From Natronobacterium haloterrestre (lineage in GTDB: Archaea > Halobacteriota > Halobacteria > Halobacteriales > Natrialbaceae), in the NCBI RefSeq assembly GCF_900112205.1, contig NZ_FOKW01000001.1:558001-622000 (forward strand): a stretch of 64,000 nucleotides of DNA, in the 5' to 3' direction. A program made the position numbers and the translations under genes. A model generated the notes under the pieces. That model searched no databases, was not told the origin of the DNA, and was given only the letters and a program-made list of their open reading frames with translations. This document shows positions 26,323-35,015 of the stretch, one piece after another; position 1 is the stretch's first letter, and each line of letters opens with the position of its first letter.

Positions 26323-28020
26323 ATGAGCGAGACACCACAGCGCGACCGGGAACGACCGAGCATCGACCCCGAGTACGACCATCGCCGCGAGGAGGGCGTC
26401 GACGAGAGCCGTCTCGAGGAGTTGCTGTCGGAGTACGCGCTCGGCAGGGACGACCACGAGAACGCGCCCGCGTTCGTGATCCGGCCCGACGACGTCCAGG
26501 AGGTGTTGACGCTGTTGCGCGAGGAGGCCGGTTTCGACCATCTATCGTGTATCACGCCCCAGGAGTACGACGACCGCTACGAGTCGCTGTTGCACCTGAC
26601 GAAGTACGACCGGCGCAGCCACGAGGTGACGCTGGTCGTCCAGTTACCCACGGACGATCCCGTCTGTCAGAGCGCCGAACCGGTCTTCCGGACGGCCGAC
26701 TGGCACGAGCGGGAGGCCTACGACCTCGTCGGCATCGAGTACGAGGGCCACCCGGATCTGCGGCGCATCCTGCTCCCGGAGTCCTGGCAGGGCCACCCGC
26801 TTTCGCTGGGATACGACCAACAGAAGCCCCAGGTCATCCGGTACGCCGAACACCGGAACCCCCTGGAGGAGGACCACCGGAAATCGGGCGGAGAGTCGGA
26901 CACGATGTTACTCAACATCGGTCCTCACCACCCCGCGACCCACGGCGTGCTCCACCTCAAGACGATCCTCGACGGCGAAACCGTCGCGGACGTCGAACCC
27001 GACATCGGCTACCTGCACCGCTGTGAGGAGCAGATGTGCCAGCAGGGGACCTACCGCCACCAGATCATCCCCTACTCCAATCGCTGGGACTACACCGCGA
27101 ACCTGCCCAACGAGTGGGCCGTCGCCCGCGCGATCGAGGACATCGCTGATATCGAGGTCCCCGAGTACGCCCAGGTCCTGCGGACGATGGCGACCGAGTT
27201 CGGACGGATGCTCGGGCACTTCCTCGCGCTGGGAACCTTCGCGCTGGACGTCTTCGGCGAGTTCACCGCCATCTTCCAGTACACGTTCCGCGACCGCGAG
27301 GTCGTCCAGGACATCCTCGAGGACCTGACGGGCCAGCGGATGATGTTCTACTACTTCCGGCTGGGCGGCGTCTGCTGGGACCTGCCCGAACCCCGCGAGG
27401 AGTTCTTCGAGAAGTGCCGGGACTTCCTCGACGAGTTGCCCGCGAAGATCAACGAGTACCACGACCTCATCGTCACGAACGAGATCTTCCGCGTCAGGAC
27501 GGTGAACACCGGCATCTTGGAGCCCGAGGTGGCCAAGGACTACGGCTGTACGGGCCCCGTCGCCCGCGGCTCCGGCGTCGACTACGACGTTCGGCGGGAC
27601 GACCCCTACGGCTACTACGAGCACCTCGACTGGGACGTCGTCACCCGGGACGGCTGTGACAACCACGCGCGAGTACTCTGTCGAATGGAGGAGGTCGAGG
27701 AGTCGGCCAAGATCATCCAGCAGTGTCTCGACCTGCTCGAGGACTGGCCCGAGGACGAGCGGACCGTCCAGAGCAACGTCCCGCGAACCCTCAAACCGGA
27801 CGCGGACCTCGAGACCTACCGCGCTGTCGAGTCGGCGAAGGGTGAACTCGGGATCTACGTCCGATCGGACGGCACGAACTCCCCGGCCCGGTTCAAGATC
27901 CGCAGCCCCTGCTTTCACAACCTCTCGGCGCTGCCGGAGATGGCCGAAGGCGGGTACGTTCCGGACTTGATCGCCTCGCTTGGAAGCCTGGACATCGTGC
28001 TCGGGAGCGTCGACCGCTGA
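26323..28020 (+). CDS. nuoCD: NADH-quinone oxidoreductase subunit C/D fusion, stand-alone copy
   Basis: A 565-aa fusion. Residues ~25-190 are the NuoC (30-kDa) domain ending in 'YDLVGIEYEGHPDLRRILLP'. The NuoD (49-kDa) domain follows from 'MLLNIGPHHPATHGVLHL', with RCEEQMCQQGTYRHQ, LGTFALDVFGEFTAIFQY and the C-terminal RIRSP-like segment FKIRSPCFHNLSALPE. These subunits form the quinone-site arm of complex I. No other nuo gene is adjacent, while haloarchaea normally have one nuo cluster, so this is probably a diverged second copy. It may work in a smaller complex or an alternative complex I; the role is unproven. Confidence 0.9.
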   Translation: MSETPQRDRERPSIDPEYDHRREEGVDESRLEELLSEYALGRDDHENAPAFVIRPDDVQEVLTLLREEAGFDHLSCITPQEYDDRYESLLHLTKYDRRSHEVTLVVQLPTDDPVCQSAEPVFRTADWHEREAYDLVGIEYEGHPDLRRILLPESWQGHPLSLGYDQQKPQVIRYAEHRNPLEEDHRKSGGESDTMLLNIGPHHPATHGVLHLKTILDGETVADVEPDIGYLHRCEEQMCQQGTYRHQIIPYSNRWDYTANLPNEWAVARAIEDIADIEVPEYAQVLRTMATEFGRMLGHFLALGTFALDVFGEFTAIFQYTFRDREVVQDILEDLTGQRMMFYYFRLGGVCWDLPEPREEFFEKCRDFLDELPAKINEYHDLIVTNEIFRVRTVNTGILEPEVAKDYGCTGPVARGSGVDYDVRRDDPYGYYEHLDWDVVTRDGCDNHARVLCRMEEVEESAKIIQQCLDLLEDWPEDERTVQSNVPRTLKPDADLETYRAVESAKGELGIYVRSDGTNSPARFKIRSPCFHNLSALPEMAEGGYVPDLIASLGSLDIVLGSVDR

Positions 28021-28041
28021 TCCCGATCCCCGGTTGCGCGC

Positions 28042-28359
28042 CTACGTGTCGCTCTCGTCTATGTACTCGAGACACCGGTCGCGCGCGATCCGAATGTGTT
28101 CGGTCGTCTCCCCCGACGCCTCGGCCGCCAGCCCGTCGAGTTTCTCCGCGATTTCGGCGATTCGCTCGTCCTTGGGTCCCGGCTCGGACTGGGTGAGGTG
28201 ACCGTCCTGTTGCTCGAAGACGCCCGCGGTCAGCGACTCGAGTTGTGACTTTACCGTCCGGTCCGCGCCGTCGGTCGCCCGCTGGAGCCGTTCCCGGACG
28301 CGTTTGAGGTGCTCTTCGGGGCCCCGTTCTGATGGAGTTCGCCCGTGGTCGTCGGCCAT
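28042..28359 (-). CDS. small helical haloarchaeal protein
   Basis: A 105-aa charged, helix-rich protein. The pattern 'EEHLKRVRERLQRATDGADR' followed by 'KSQLESLTAGVFEQ' and 'ERIAEIAEKLDGLAAE' recalls the DUF7553-type small proteins of haloarchaea, but I assign this only tentatively. There are no cysteines and no membrane segment. It faces nuoCD convergently (21 nt gap) and is divergent from the small membrane protein at 28469. The ATG at 28359 is preferred over longer in-frame readings. Confidence 0.7.
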   Translation of the reverse strand: MADDHGRTPSERGPEEHLKRVRERLQRATDGADRTVKSQLESLTAGVFEQQDGHLTQSEPGPKDERIAEIAEKLDGLAAEASGETTEHIRIARDRCLEYIDESDT

Positions 28360-28468
28360 ATCGACGGTACGTCGTCGACAGTGGTAGGCCTCCGGCCTGC
28401 CGGTGATGGTTCCGCCCGACGGCGCGGATCGACAACCGTAAATACGCCACACCGGAGGCTCCGTACGA

Positions 28469-28609
28469 ATGGCGATCGATCGACTACGGGCAGGGCTCGC
28501 AGCGGCACGCGCTCAGTGGCAGTCCATAGAGCGCGACTGGCGGAGCGTCGCGGTCGGCGCCGCGATCGTCACCGTGACCGTCGCGCTCGATCTTCAGATC
28601 CCCTGGTGA
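28469..28609 (+). CDS. 46-aa membrane protein coupled to the YeiH exporter
   Basis: A short reading frame starting ATGGCGATCGATCGA encodes MAIDRLRAGLAAARAQWQ, then a hydrophobic stretch VAVGAAIVTVTVALDLQI and ends at PW. It has one predicted membrane helix. Its TGA overlaps the GTG start of the YeiH gene by 4 nt (GTGA), so the two are translationally coupled. A TATA-like cgtaaatac (about 28436-28444) lies 25-33 nt upstream of its ATG. A small partner or regulator of the exporter is the most likely role, by inference only. Confidence 0.6.
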   Translation: MAIDRLRAGLAAARAQWQSIERDWRSVAVGAAIVTVTVALDLQIPW

Positions 28610-29619
28610 GCGTGAGACGCGTGCCCCTCCGTCGCTTCCTCCCCGGACTCGCCGTCCTCTGTCTCGGCGCGCTGTTCGCCCGGGGCGTCGGCCTGGTCGT
28701 CGGCGTCAACCACCTTCTCGTCGCCATCGGCGCTGGATTCCTGCTGACGAATGCGGTCGGCCTCCCGGATCGGCTCGCGCCCGGTATCGCGACCCACAAG
28801 CTCTGGCTCGGCGCGGGCATCGTCCTCATGGGCGCGTCGCTGACCCTCGAGCAGATCCTCGAGGTCGGCGGGGTCGTCCTCCTGGTGGTGGTCGGGGTGA
28901 CGGCCACGACGCTTGTCGCGGTCGAACTCCTCTCGCGGACCGTCACCGGAGCCGACCTCTCCGAGCGGCTGGGCTCGCTGCTCGCTGCCGGCAGCAGCAT
29001 CTGCGGGGTCTCGGCGATCGTCGCGGTCGCCGGCGCGATCCGTGCCAGGGAGGGCGAGATCGCGTACGCTGCGGCGACGATCCTGCTGTTCGACGCGATC
29101 ACCGTCGTCGTCTACCCCATCGTCGGCGACCTGCTCGGCCTCTCGGACGTCGTCTTCGGCGTCTGGGCCGGCGTCAGCATGTTCTCGACCGGGCCCGTGG
29201 TCGCGGTCGGGTTCGCCCACTCCGAGGCCGCCGGCCAGTGGGCGACGATGACCAAACTCGCCCGCAACGCCCTCATCGGGCTCGTGGTCGTCGGCTACGC
29301 GAGCTACTACGCTCGAGCGGACGCCGACGGAGCCACGGCCGGCCTCTCCCCGCGGCTCCTCTGGGACGAGTTCCCGAAGTTCGTCCTCGGGTTCCTCGCG
29401 CTCGTCGCGCTCTCGAGCGCGGGCGTCTTCTCGCCCGCCCAGCAGGCCTCGATCGAGAACGCCTACAACTGGCTGTTCGTCCTCGCGTTCGTCGGCCTCG
29501 GGACGGAGATCGAACTCGCCGAACTCCGGAGCACCGGCCTGACCCCCGTGCTCGTCGTCCTCGCTGCGCTCGTGCTCGCGAGCGGGCTGTCGCTCGCCGT
29601 GCTGACCGCGCTGTTCTGA
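28606..29619 (+). CDS. YeiH/UPF0324-family putative exporter
   Basis: A 337-aa membrane protein with about ten hydrophobic helices, starting at a GTG that overlaps the stop of the upstream small protein. Family hallmarks are 'KLWLGAGIVLMGASLTLEQI', GSSICGVSAIVAVAGAI (the conserved CGxSA loop), FSTGPVVAVGFAHS and LARNALIG. YeiH proteins are putative sulfate, sulfite or sulfonate-related exporters (some members export taurine- or cysteate-derived sulfur). In this window sulfur-related genes are also found (DMSOR-type enzyme, SoxB-like protein), but none is adjacent. Confidence 0.9.
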   Translation: MSVRRVPLRRFLPGLAVLCLGALFARGVGLVVGVNHLLVAIGAGFLLTNAVGLPDRLAPGIATHKLWLGAGIVLMGASLTLEQILEVGGVVLLVVVGVTATTLVAVELLSRTVTGADLSERLGSLLAAGSSICGVSAIVAVAGAIRAREGEIAYAAATILLFDAITVVVYPIVGDLLGLSDVVFGVWAGVSMFSTGPVVAVGFAHSEAAGQWATMTKLARNALIGLVVVGYASYYARADADGATAGLSPRLLWDEFPKFVLGFLALVALSSAGVFSPAQQASIENAYNWLFVLAFVGLGTEIELAELRSTGLTPVLVVLAALVLASGLSLAVLTALF

Positions 29620-29888
29620 GCGAACCCTGCCCGTCACCGTCGCGTGCAAATTTTGTACCCGTCCTCGAGCCGTTGCAATCGCGACCCTCGTTCGTCGCGT
29701 GGGCGTGTGTCGACGTGTGCCCGCTCGAGCCGGTCGACTGCCGGTGGGCCGGGCCGTCGCCGTTTCCCGAGGCCACGGTCGGCCCCGGCTTCCGCCGTCG
29801 GAGAGTGTTGCCCCTTTCGGGTTGAACGCCAAATAATTGCAGCGGGAGGTGATGATACAAGGATATCGCCAGTAGTGTGGGACAGTTC

Positions 29889-30869
29889 ATGGACAGGAAC
29901 TGTTCGCGTCGTTCCGTGCTTCGTCTCGCAGGCGTCGGTTCTCTTGCTTCGCTGGCGGGCTGTACCGGTTCGCTGGGCGGTGGCGGTACCACCGTCCGCA
30001 TCTCCGGGGGCGTCGGGCCGCTGCCGATGGTCGAAGTCTGGGCGGACATGTACGAGGACCGCTCGGACGCCTCGTTCGACATCTCCGGCGGCGGCACCGG
30101 CGTCGGCGTCTCCGACGTCCTCAACGGCCAAGTCGACATCGCGATGATGGGTCGGGAGCCCGAACCCGAGGAGATCGACCAGGGGCTGTTCGCCGTCCCC
30201 ATGCTCATCGACACCGTCGTCGCCACGGTCAACGTCGACAACCCCGTCCTCGAGGCGCTACAGGAGGACGGCCTGACCCGCGAGCAACTCGAGGCGGTCT
30301 TCACCAAGGAGATCACCAACTGGGGCGACCTGGTCGACGCGGACGTCGACGAGGAGATCACCGTCTACGGCCGTTCGGACGCTTCGGCCGCGTACAAGCA
30401 GTGGGGCGACTTCCTCGCCGGCGATGACGGCGCGTACACCGAGTCGGAACTCGAGGAGCTCGCCGACGCCAACCACAATGGCGACCAGCCGGTCGCCGAA
30501 GCCGTCGGCAGCAACGAGAACGCCATCTCGCTGAACAACATCAACTACGTCTACGACCTCTCGAGCGGCGAACTCGAGGGCGATATCCGGCCCGTCCCGC
30601 TGGACCGGGACGGCGAGGGGCTCTCCGAGGAGGAGGACTTCTACGAGACCCGCGACGAGTTCCTCGCCGCGGTCGAGGCGGGCGAGTACCCGGCCCCGCC
30701 GGCCCGCGAGATGTTCCTCGCCTCTGACGGCCCGTTCGAGGACGAGGCCTACGACTTCGTGGAGTGGGTCCTCACCGACGGTCAGGAGTACGTCAGGGAG
30801 AACGGCTACGTGCCGCTCGAGGACGAGCGGCTCGAGGAGGCACGGGAGAATCTGGCCGAGGGGCCGTGA
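29889..30869 (+). CDS. pstS: Tat-exported lipoprotein, PstS-type phosphate-binding protein
   Basis: A 326-aa solute-binding protein. The N-terminus has a Tat motif SRRSVLRLAG and a lipobox LAGC (C25), so it is a lipid-anchored external protein. The fold is that of PstS (GGGTGVGVSDVLNGQVDIA, VFTKEITNWGDL, SLNNINYVYD). The first anion-binding loop is atypical: SGGVGPLPMVEVW instead of the usual GSTT/SS type, and the 'SR'-type motif reads MMGREPEPEE. Another oxyanion than phosphate is therefore possible. A GTG at 29877 is an alternative start. It leads the pstSCAB operon. Confidence 0.85.
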   Translation: MDRNCSRRSVLRLAGVGSLASLAGCTGSLGGGGTTVRISGGVGPLPMVEVWADMYEDRSDASFDISGGGTGVGVSDVLNGQVDIAMMGREPEPEEIDQGLFAVPMLIDTVVATVNVDNPVLEALQEDGLTREQLEAVFTKEITNWGDLVDADVDEEITVYGRSDASAAYKQWGDFLAGDDGAYTESELEELADANHNGDQPVAEAVGSNENAISLNNINYVYDLSSGELEGDIRPVPLDRDGEGLSEEEDFYETRDEFLAAVEAGEYPAPPAREMFLASDGPFEDEAYDFVEWVLTDGQEYVRENGYVPLEDERLEEARENLAEGP

Positions 30870-31819
30870 ACCCAGCGATGACGGGTTCGACCGAAACGGA
30901 ATCGGCGGCCGACGGCTCGAGCCGCCTGGGTCGACGGCTGCTCGCCGAGCGGCTGAGCGGCTACTGGTTCGGCGGCGCCGGCTACTTCGCGGTCGCGCTG
31001 TTCGCCCTGATCGTCCTGACGCTGCTGTACCAGTCGCTACCGTTGCTCGCCGAGTACTCGGTCGTCCAGGCGCTGACCTCGTCGAACTGGGATCCCGCGC
31101 ACAACGAGTTCGGGTTCCTGCCGGCGATCGTCGGCACCGTCTACGTCACGCTGCTCTCGATGGCGATGGGGACGCCGATCGCGATCCTCGCGGCGATCTA
31201 CATCGCCGAGTACGCCGAAGGGCGGACCAAGACGATCGTCTCGTCGTTCATCGACGTGCTCGCGGCGATCCCGAGCGTCATCTTCGGGCTCGTCGCCCTG
31301 CTCGTCGTCGTCCCCTTCGTCGGCGACTACCTCGCGCCGGCCGTGGGATCGGACGCGACCGGGCTCGGGATCTTCACGGTCAGTCTCGTGATGGCCATCG
31401 TCGTCACCCCCTTCATGATCTCGCTGGCCGTCGAGTCCCTCGAGGCGCTGCCGGACGAACTCCGTGAGTCCTCGCTTGGCGTCGGCGCGACGAAGTGGGA
31501 GACGATCCGCTCGGTCCTGCTCCGTGCCGCGGGGCCGGGTATCTTCTCGGCGGTCCTGCTCGGCTTCGGCCGGGTCTTCGGCGCGACGATCGTGCCGGCG
31601 ATGCTGATCGGCGGCCAGACCCAGCTTCCCGAATCGCCGCTCGCGACCGGCCAGACGCTCCCGACGCTGATCGTCAACGACTTCGGCGAACTGATGAGCC
31701 TGCCGCTGACCCAGTCGGCGCTGATCTTCGTCGGACTGCTGCTCGTGGTCGTCGTCTGGCTGTTCAACTTCGGCGCGATGGTCGTCCGCCGCCGGCTCCG
31801 ACGGAGGTGGCAGTACTGA
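30866..31819 (+). CDS. pstC: phosphate ABC transporter permease PstC
   Basis: A 317-aa permease with six membrane helices. The EAA-type cytoplasmic loop is in LPDELRESSLGVGATKWETI. The N-terminal residues (about 1-35) are soluble. The GTG at 30866 overlaps the pstS stop (GTGA), favouring coupled translation; ATG at 30878 is an alternative that removes four residues. It pairs with PstA to form the transmembrane channel. Confidence 0.9.
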   Translation: MNPAMTGSTETESAADGSSRLGRRLLAERLSGYWFGGAGYFAVALFALIVLTLLYQSLPLLAEYSVVQALTSSNWDPAHNEFGFLPAIVGTVYVTLLSMAMGTPIAILAAIYIAEYAEGRTKTIVSSFIDVLAAIPSVIFGLVALLVVVPFVGDYLAPAVGSDATGLGIFTVSLVMAIVVTPFMISLAVESLEALPDELRESSLGVGATKWETIRSVLLRAAGPGIFSAVLLGFGRVFGATIVPAMLIGGQTQLPESPLATGQTLPTLIVNDFGELMSLPLTQSALIFVGLLLVVVVWLFNFGAMVVRRRLRRRWQY

Positions 31820-32685
31820 TGGTCCTGGACCGGTACGCCAGACAGCGCCTGTTCGGCTGGCTCGCCCGCGGTGCGGCGGCGCTCGTCGTCGCCGTGATGG
31901 TCCTGGTCGTCGCCGTGACGATCTACCGCGGCGGACGGGTGTTCATTACCGACCCCGCGATCGCGGTCACGCCGCCGGGGTCGCGATACATGCTCGAGGC
32001 CGAGGGCGGCTTCTTCCACGCCGTCCTGGGGAGCGTGTTCATCGTCGGCCCGGCGACGGTCGTCTCGGCGATTCTGGCCGTCTCCACGGCGATCTACCTC
32101 CAGAGCGACTACTCGAGCGAGCGGTTCTCCGAGACGGTGAACATGTTCCTCAACGTGCTCTGGGGGACGCCGCCGATCGTCTACGGCGTGTTCGTGCTGA
32201 CGGTGATCATCGCCGTCGGCGCCCAGACGAGCCTGTTCTTCGGGATCGTCGCCATCGCGATCTTCCAGTATCCGATCATGACGCGGTACACCGACGAGGC
32301 GCTGCGTGCCGCGCCCGACACCGTCCGCGAGGCGACCTACGGGCTCGGCGCGACGCGGTTCGAGACGGCGCTGATCACCGTTCGGGCCGCATTGCCGGGC
32401 ATCGTCGCGGGGATCGTCATGGGATTCGCCCGCGGCATCGGCGACGCCGCCACCGTGCTGTTCACCGCCGGCCGGAGCACGAACATGCCCGCCGGCCCCT
32501 TCGAGCCGGCGACGACGTTGCCCGTGTTGATCTTCGACCAGGCGATGTCGTTCAACGCCGAGGTCCGATCCCACGCGTACGCGGCGTCGTTCGTCCTCAT
32601 CGTCGCCGTGCTGGGACTGATCCTCGCGTCGAAACTGCTGGCCGGCCGCTACGCTCGATTCGCACCGGGAGGGAGACACTCGTAA
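31819..32685 (+). CDS. pstA: phosphate ABC transporter permease PstA
   Basis: A 288-aa permease with six predicted helices. The conserved cytoplasmic loop is LRAAPDTVREATYGLGATRF, which contacts PstB. The ATG overlaps the pstC stop by one base (TGATG), and an unusually good SD sequence (ggaggtgg, 31803-31810) lies 8 nt upstream, consistent with internal operon translation. It follows pstC and precedes pstB by 8 nt. Confidence 0.92.
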   Translation: MVLDRYARQRLFGWLARGAAALVVAVMVLVVAVTIYRGGRVFITDPAIAVTPPGSRYMLEAEGGFFHAVLGSVFIVGPATVVSAILAVSTAIYLQSDYSSERFSETVNMFLNVLWGTPPIVYGVFVLTVIIAVGAQTSLFFGIVAIAIFQYPIMTRYTDEALRAAPDTVREATYGLGATRFETALITVRAALPGIVAGIVMGFARGIGDAATVLFTAGRSTNMPAGPFEPATTLPVLIFDQAMSFNAEVRSHAYAASFVLIVAVLGLILASKLLAGRYARFAPGGRHS

Positions 32686-32693
32686 CGATACCG

Positions 32694-33587
32694 ATGACGA
32701 TGACATCACCCACGACGAACGCGACGCTCACCACCGAGAACCTCGCCGTAACGTACACCGGAAACCGCGAAGTCGAGGCCGTCAAAGGCGTCAGCCTCGA
32801 GTTCGCCGCGAACAGACTGACTGCCATCATCGGCCCGTCGGGCTGTGGGAAGTCGACGCTGTTGAAGTCGCTCAACCGACTCCACGAGATCCAGCCGAAC
32901 GTCGAGATCGGCGGCGACGTCCGGCTGAACGGGGAGTCGGTCTACGACGCCGACGAACCGGTCCCGGAGATCCGCAGACGGATCGGCTACGTCCCCCAGG
33001 AGCCGACGCCGCTGCCGCTGTCGATCTACGAGAACGTCGCCTACGGCCTGCGGATCCACGGCGACTACGAGTCGAAGGCGGACCTCGACGAGCGCGTCGA
33101 GCGATACCTTCGGAAGGTCAACCTCTGGGGGGAAGTCGAGGACCGACTCGATGCACCGGGGGCGGAGCTCTCGACGGGCCAGATCCAGCGGCTCTGTCTC
33201 GCGCGATCGCTGGCCGTCGAGCCCGAGGTCCTGCTGTGTGACGAAGTCACCTCGGCGCTGGACCCCGTCTCCGCCGAGACGGTCGAGGAGACGCTGGCAG
33301 ACCTGAAAGAGGAGTACACGATCGTCATGGTCACCCACAGTATGGACCAGGCTCGCCGGCTCGCCGACGACGTGGTCTTCCTCTACCTCGGCGAGGTCGT
33401 CGAAGCCAACGATGTGGAGACGTTCTTCGAGAACCCGCAACACGAACGGACCCGGGCGTTCGTCGACGGTTCCGCCATCCCGACGACGGGAGCGGTCGAT
33501 GGGGAAGCGAACGGCGACGGCGACGGAAACGAACGGGCCACGACCACGGACACGGAACCCGGCGAACCGGTCGTCGCCGAGCGGTAG
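32694..33587 (+). CDS. pstB: phosphate ABC transporter ATPase PstB
   Basis: A 297-aa ABC ATPase. Walker A is GPSGCGKST, the Q-loop is GYVPQEPTPLP, the signature LSTGQIQRLCLARSLA differs from the usual LSGGQQQRLCIARA, Walker B is EVLLCDEVTSALDP (DEV instead of DEP) and the H-loop is VTHSMDQ. All catalytic residues remain. The last ~40 residues are an acidic Gly-rich tail. No phoU gene follows, in contrast with many pst operons. Confidence 0.9.
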   Translation: MTMTSPTTNATLTTENLAVTYTGNREVEAVKGVSLEFAANRLTAIIGPSGCGKSTLLKSLNRLHEIQPNVEIGGDVRLNGESVYDADEPVPEIRRRIGYVPQEPTPLPLSIYENVAYGLRIHGDYESKADLDERVERYLRKVNLWGEVEDRLDAPGAELSTGQIQRLCLARSLAVEPEVLLCDEVTSALDPVSAETVEETLADLKEEYTIVMVTHSMDQARRLADDVVFLYLGEVVEANDVETFFENPQHERTRAFVDGSAIPTTGAVDGEANGDGDGNERATTTDTEPGEPVVAER

Positions 33588-33791
33588 CCCAATTCGGTTC
33601 GTGACTCTCGGCGCTTCGTCCCGGCTCGAGGTGCCGATTCGGGGTGCCGACCACTCGAGACCGGACCTCGGGGACGGCCGCCGCGCTCCCGTCGGCATTG
33701 CGCTTATCACCGGCCAACGAGCGGATACTACCCCGGTCGGGGTTGCACCGACGCGATCGTCTCTCTTCGTCCCGAACCGCGACCCGCGGAA

Positions 33792-33800
33792 CTTACTTTA
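33792..33800 (+). promoter_or_regulatory. TATA box of the second trpB
   Basis: cttacttta lies 24-32 nt upstream of the ATG at 33824. There is no TGTACA box here, so regulation probably differs from that of trpCBA. Confidence 0.5.
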
Positions 33801-33823
33801 CGGTGAACCGCCACACCCCAGGT

Positions 33824-34990
33824 ATGTCCGACGGTGCACACGAGACGGGGGCGTTCGACGAATACGGGGGCCGACACGTTCCGGAACCGCTCGAGGAGCC
33901 CCTCGAGCGACTGGCGGCCGCCTACGACGACGTGGCGACCACCGAGGCGTTCCAGACCGACTTCCGGGACCACCTCGAGGAGTTCGCCGGCCGGCCGACG
34001 CCGCTGTACTACGCGGCCAACCTGAGCGACCGCTACGGGGCCGACATCTACCTCAAACGCGAGGACCTCCTCCACGGCGGCGCACACAAGATCAACAACG
34101 TCCTCGGCCAGGCGCTGCTCGCCGAGCGGACGGGGCGGGACCGGCTGATCGCCGAGACCGGAGCCGGACAGCACGGCGTCGCGACCGCGATGGCCGGCGC
34201 GCTGTTCGACCTCGAGACGGAGATCTACATGGGGAAGAAAGACGTCGAGCGCCAGGAGATGAACGTCTTCCGGATGCGCCTGATGGGCGCGGAGGTCAAC
34301 GAAGTGACCCGGGGTGACGAGGGGCTGGCCGACGCCGTCGACGCCGCCCTCGAGGACTTCGCGGAGAACGTCGACGACACGCACTACCTCGTCGGCAGCG
34401 TCGTCGGGCCGGACCCGTTCCCGCGGATGGTCCGTGACTTCCAGTCGGTCATCGGCGAGGAGGCCCGCGACCAGTTCCTCGAGCGAACGGGCGAGTTGCC
34501 CGACGCCGCGGTCGCCTGCGTCGGCGGCGGCTCGAACGCCATCGGCCTGTTCCACGCGTTCCGGGACGACGACGTGGACTTCTACGGCGCCGAAGGCGGC
34601 GGGGAGGGTGCGGACTCGAGCAAGCACGCCGCGCCCCTGGCCAGCGGCACGGACGACGTCATCCACGGGATGAAAACGCGCGTCATCGACGACGACGTCG
34701 ACGTCCACTCCGTCTCGGCCGGGCTGGACTACCCCGGCGTCGGCCCCGAACACGCCATGTTCCGCGCGGTCGGTCGCTGTGAGTACACCGGGATCACCGA
34801 CGACGCGGCGCTGGCCGCCTTCCGGGAACTCAGCGAGACCGAGGGGATCATCCCGGCCCTCGAGTCCAGCCACGCCGTCGCCCGGGCGATCCAGCTCGCG
34901 GAGGAGGGCGACCACGAGACGATCCTCGTCAACCTCTCGGGCCGTGGCGACAAGGACATGGAGACCGCGGCCGCGAAGTTCGACCTCTAA
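33824..34990 (+). CDS. trpB: second tryptophan synthase beta chain homologue
   Basis: A 388-aa TrpB1-type protein. The start MSDGAHETGAFDEYGGRHVP matches the usual N-terminus. The PLP lysine is K89 in [11 protein letters not shown], the phosphate loop is CVGGGSNAIG and GADSSKHAAPL replaces GxSLEI in the operon copy. It lacks the Arg/Glu and hairpin insertions of the first trpB. It stands alone behind its own promoter, with no trpA partner nearby. It may recycle indole or serve under different conditions. Confidence 0.9.
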   Translation: MSDGAHETGAFDEYGGRHVPEPLEEPLERLAAAYDDVATTEAFQTDFRDHLEEFAGRPTPLYYAANLSDRYGADIYLKREDLLHGGAHKINNVLGQALLAERTGRDRLIAETGAGQHGVATAMAGALFDLETEIYMGKKDVERQEMNVFRMRLMGAEVNEVTRGDEGLADAVDAALEDFAENVDDTHYLVGSVVGPDPFPRMVRDFQSVIGEEARDQFLERTGELPDAAVACVGGGSNAIGLFHAFRDDDVDFYGAEGGGEGADSSKHAAPLASGTDDVIHGMKTRVIDDDVDVHSVSAGLDYPGVGPEHAMFRAVGRCEYTGITDDAALAAFRELSETEGIIPALESSHAVARAIQLAEEGDHETILVNLSGRGDKDMETAAAKFDL

Positions 34991-35015
34991 CGCTTACGAC
35001 GTCGGCGGCCGACGG

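Noticed and set aside
29845-29853. Perfect Shine-Dalgarno ggaggtgat upstream of pstS, with a 7-codon leader frame
   Set aside because: It lies 35 nt before the pstS ATG and 23 nt before the alternative GTG, too far to act, and close to the probable promoter (aaataatt at 29831-29838), so it may not be transcribed.
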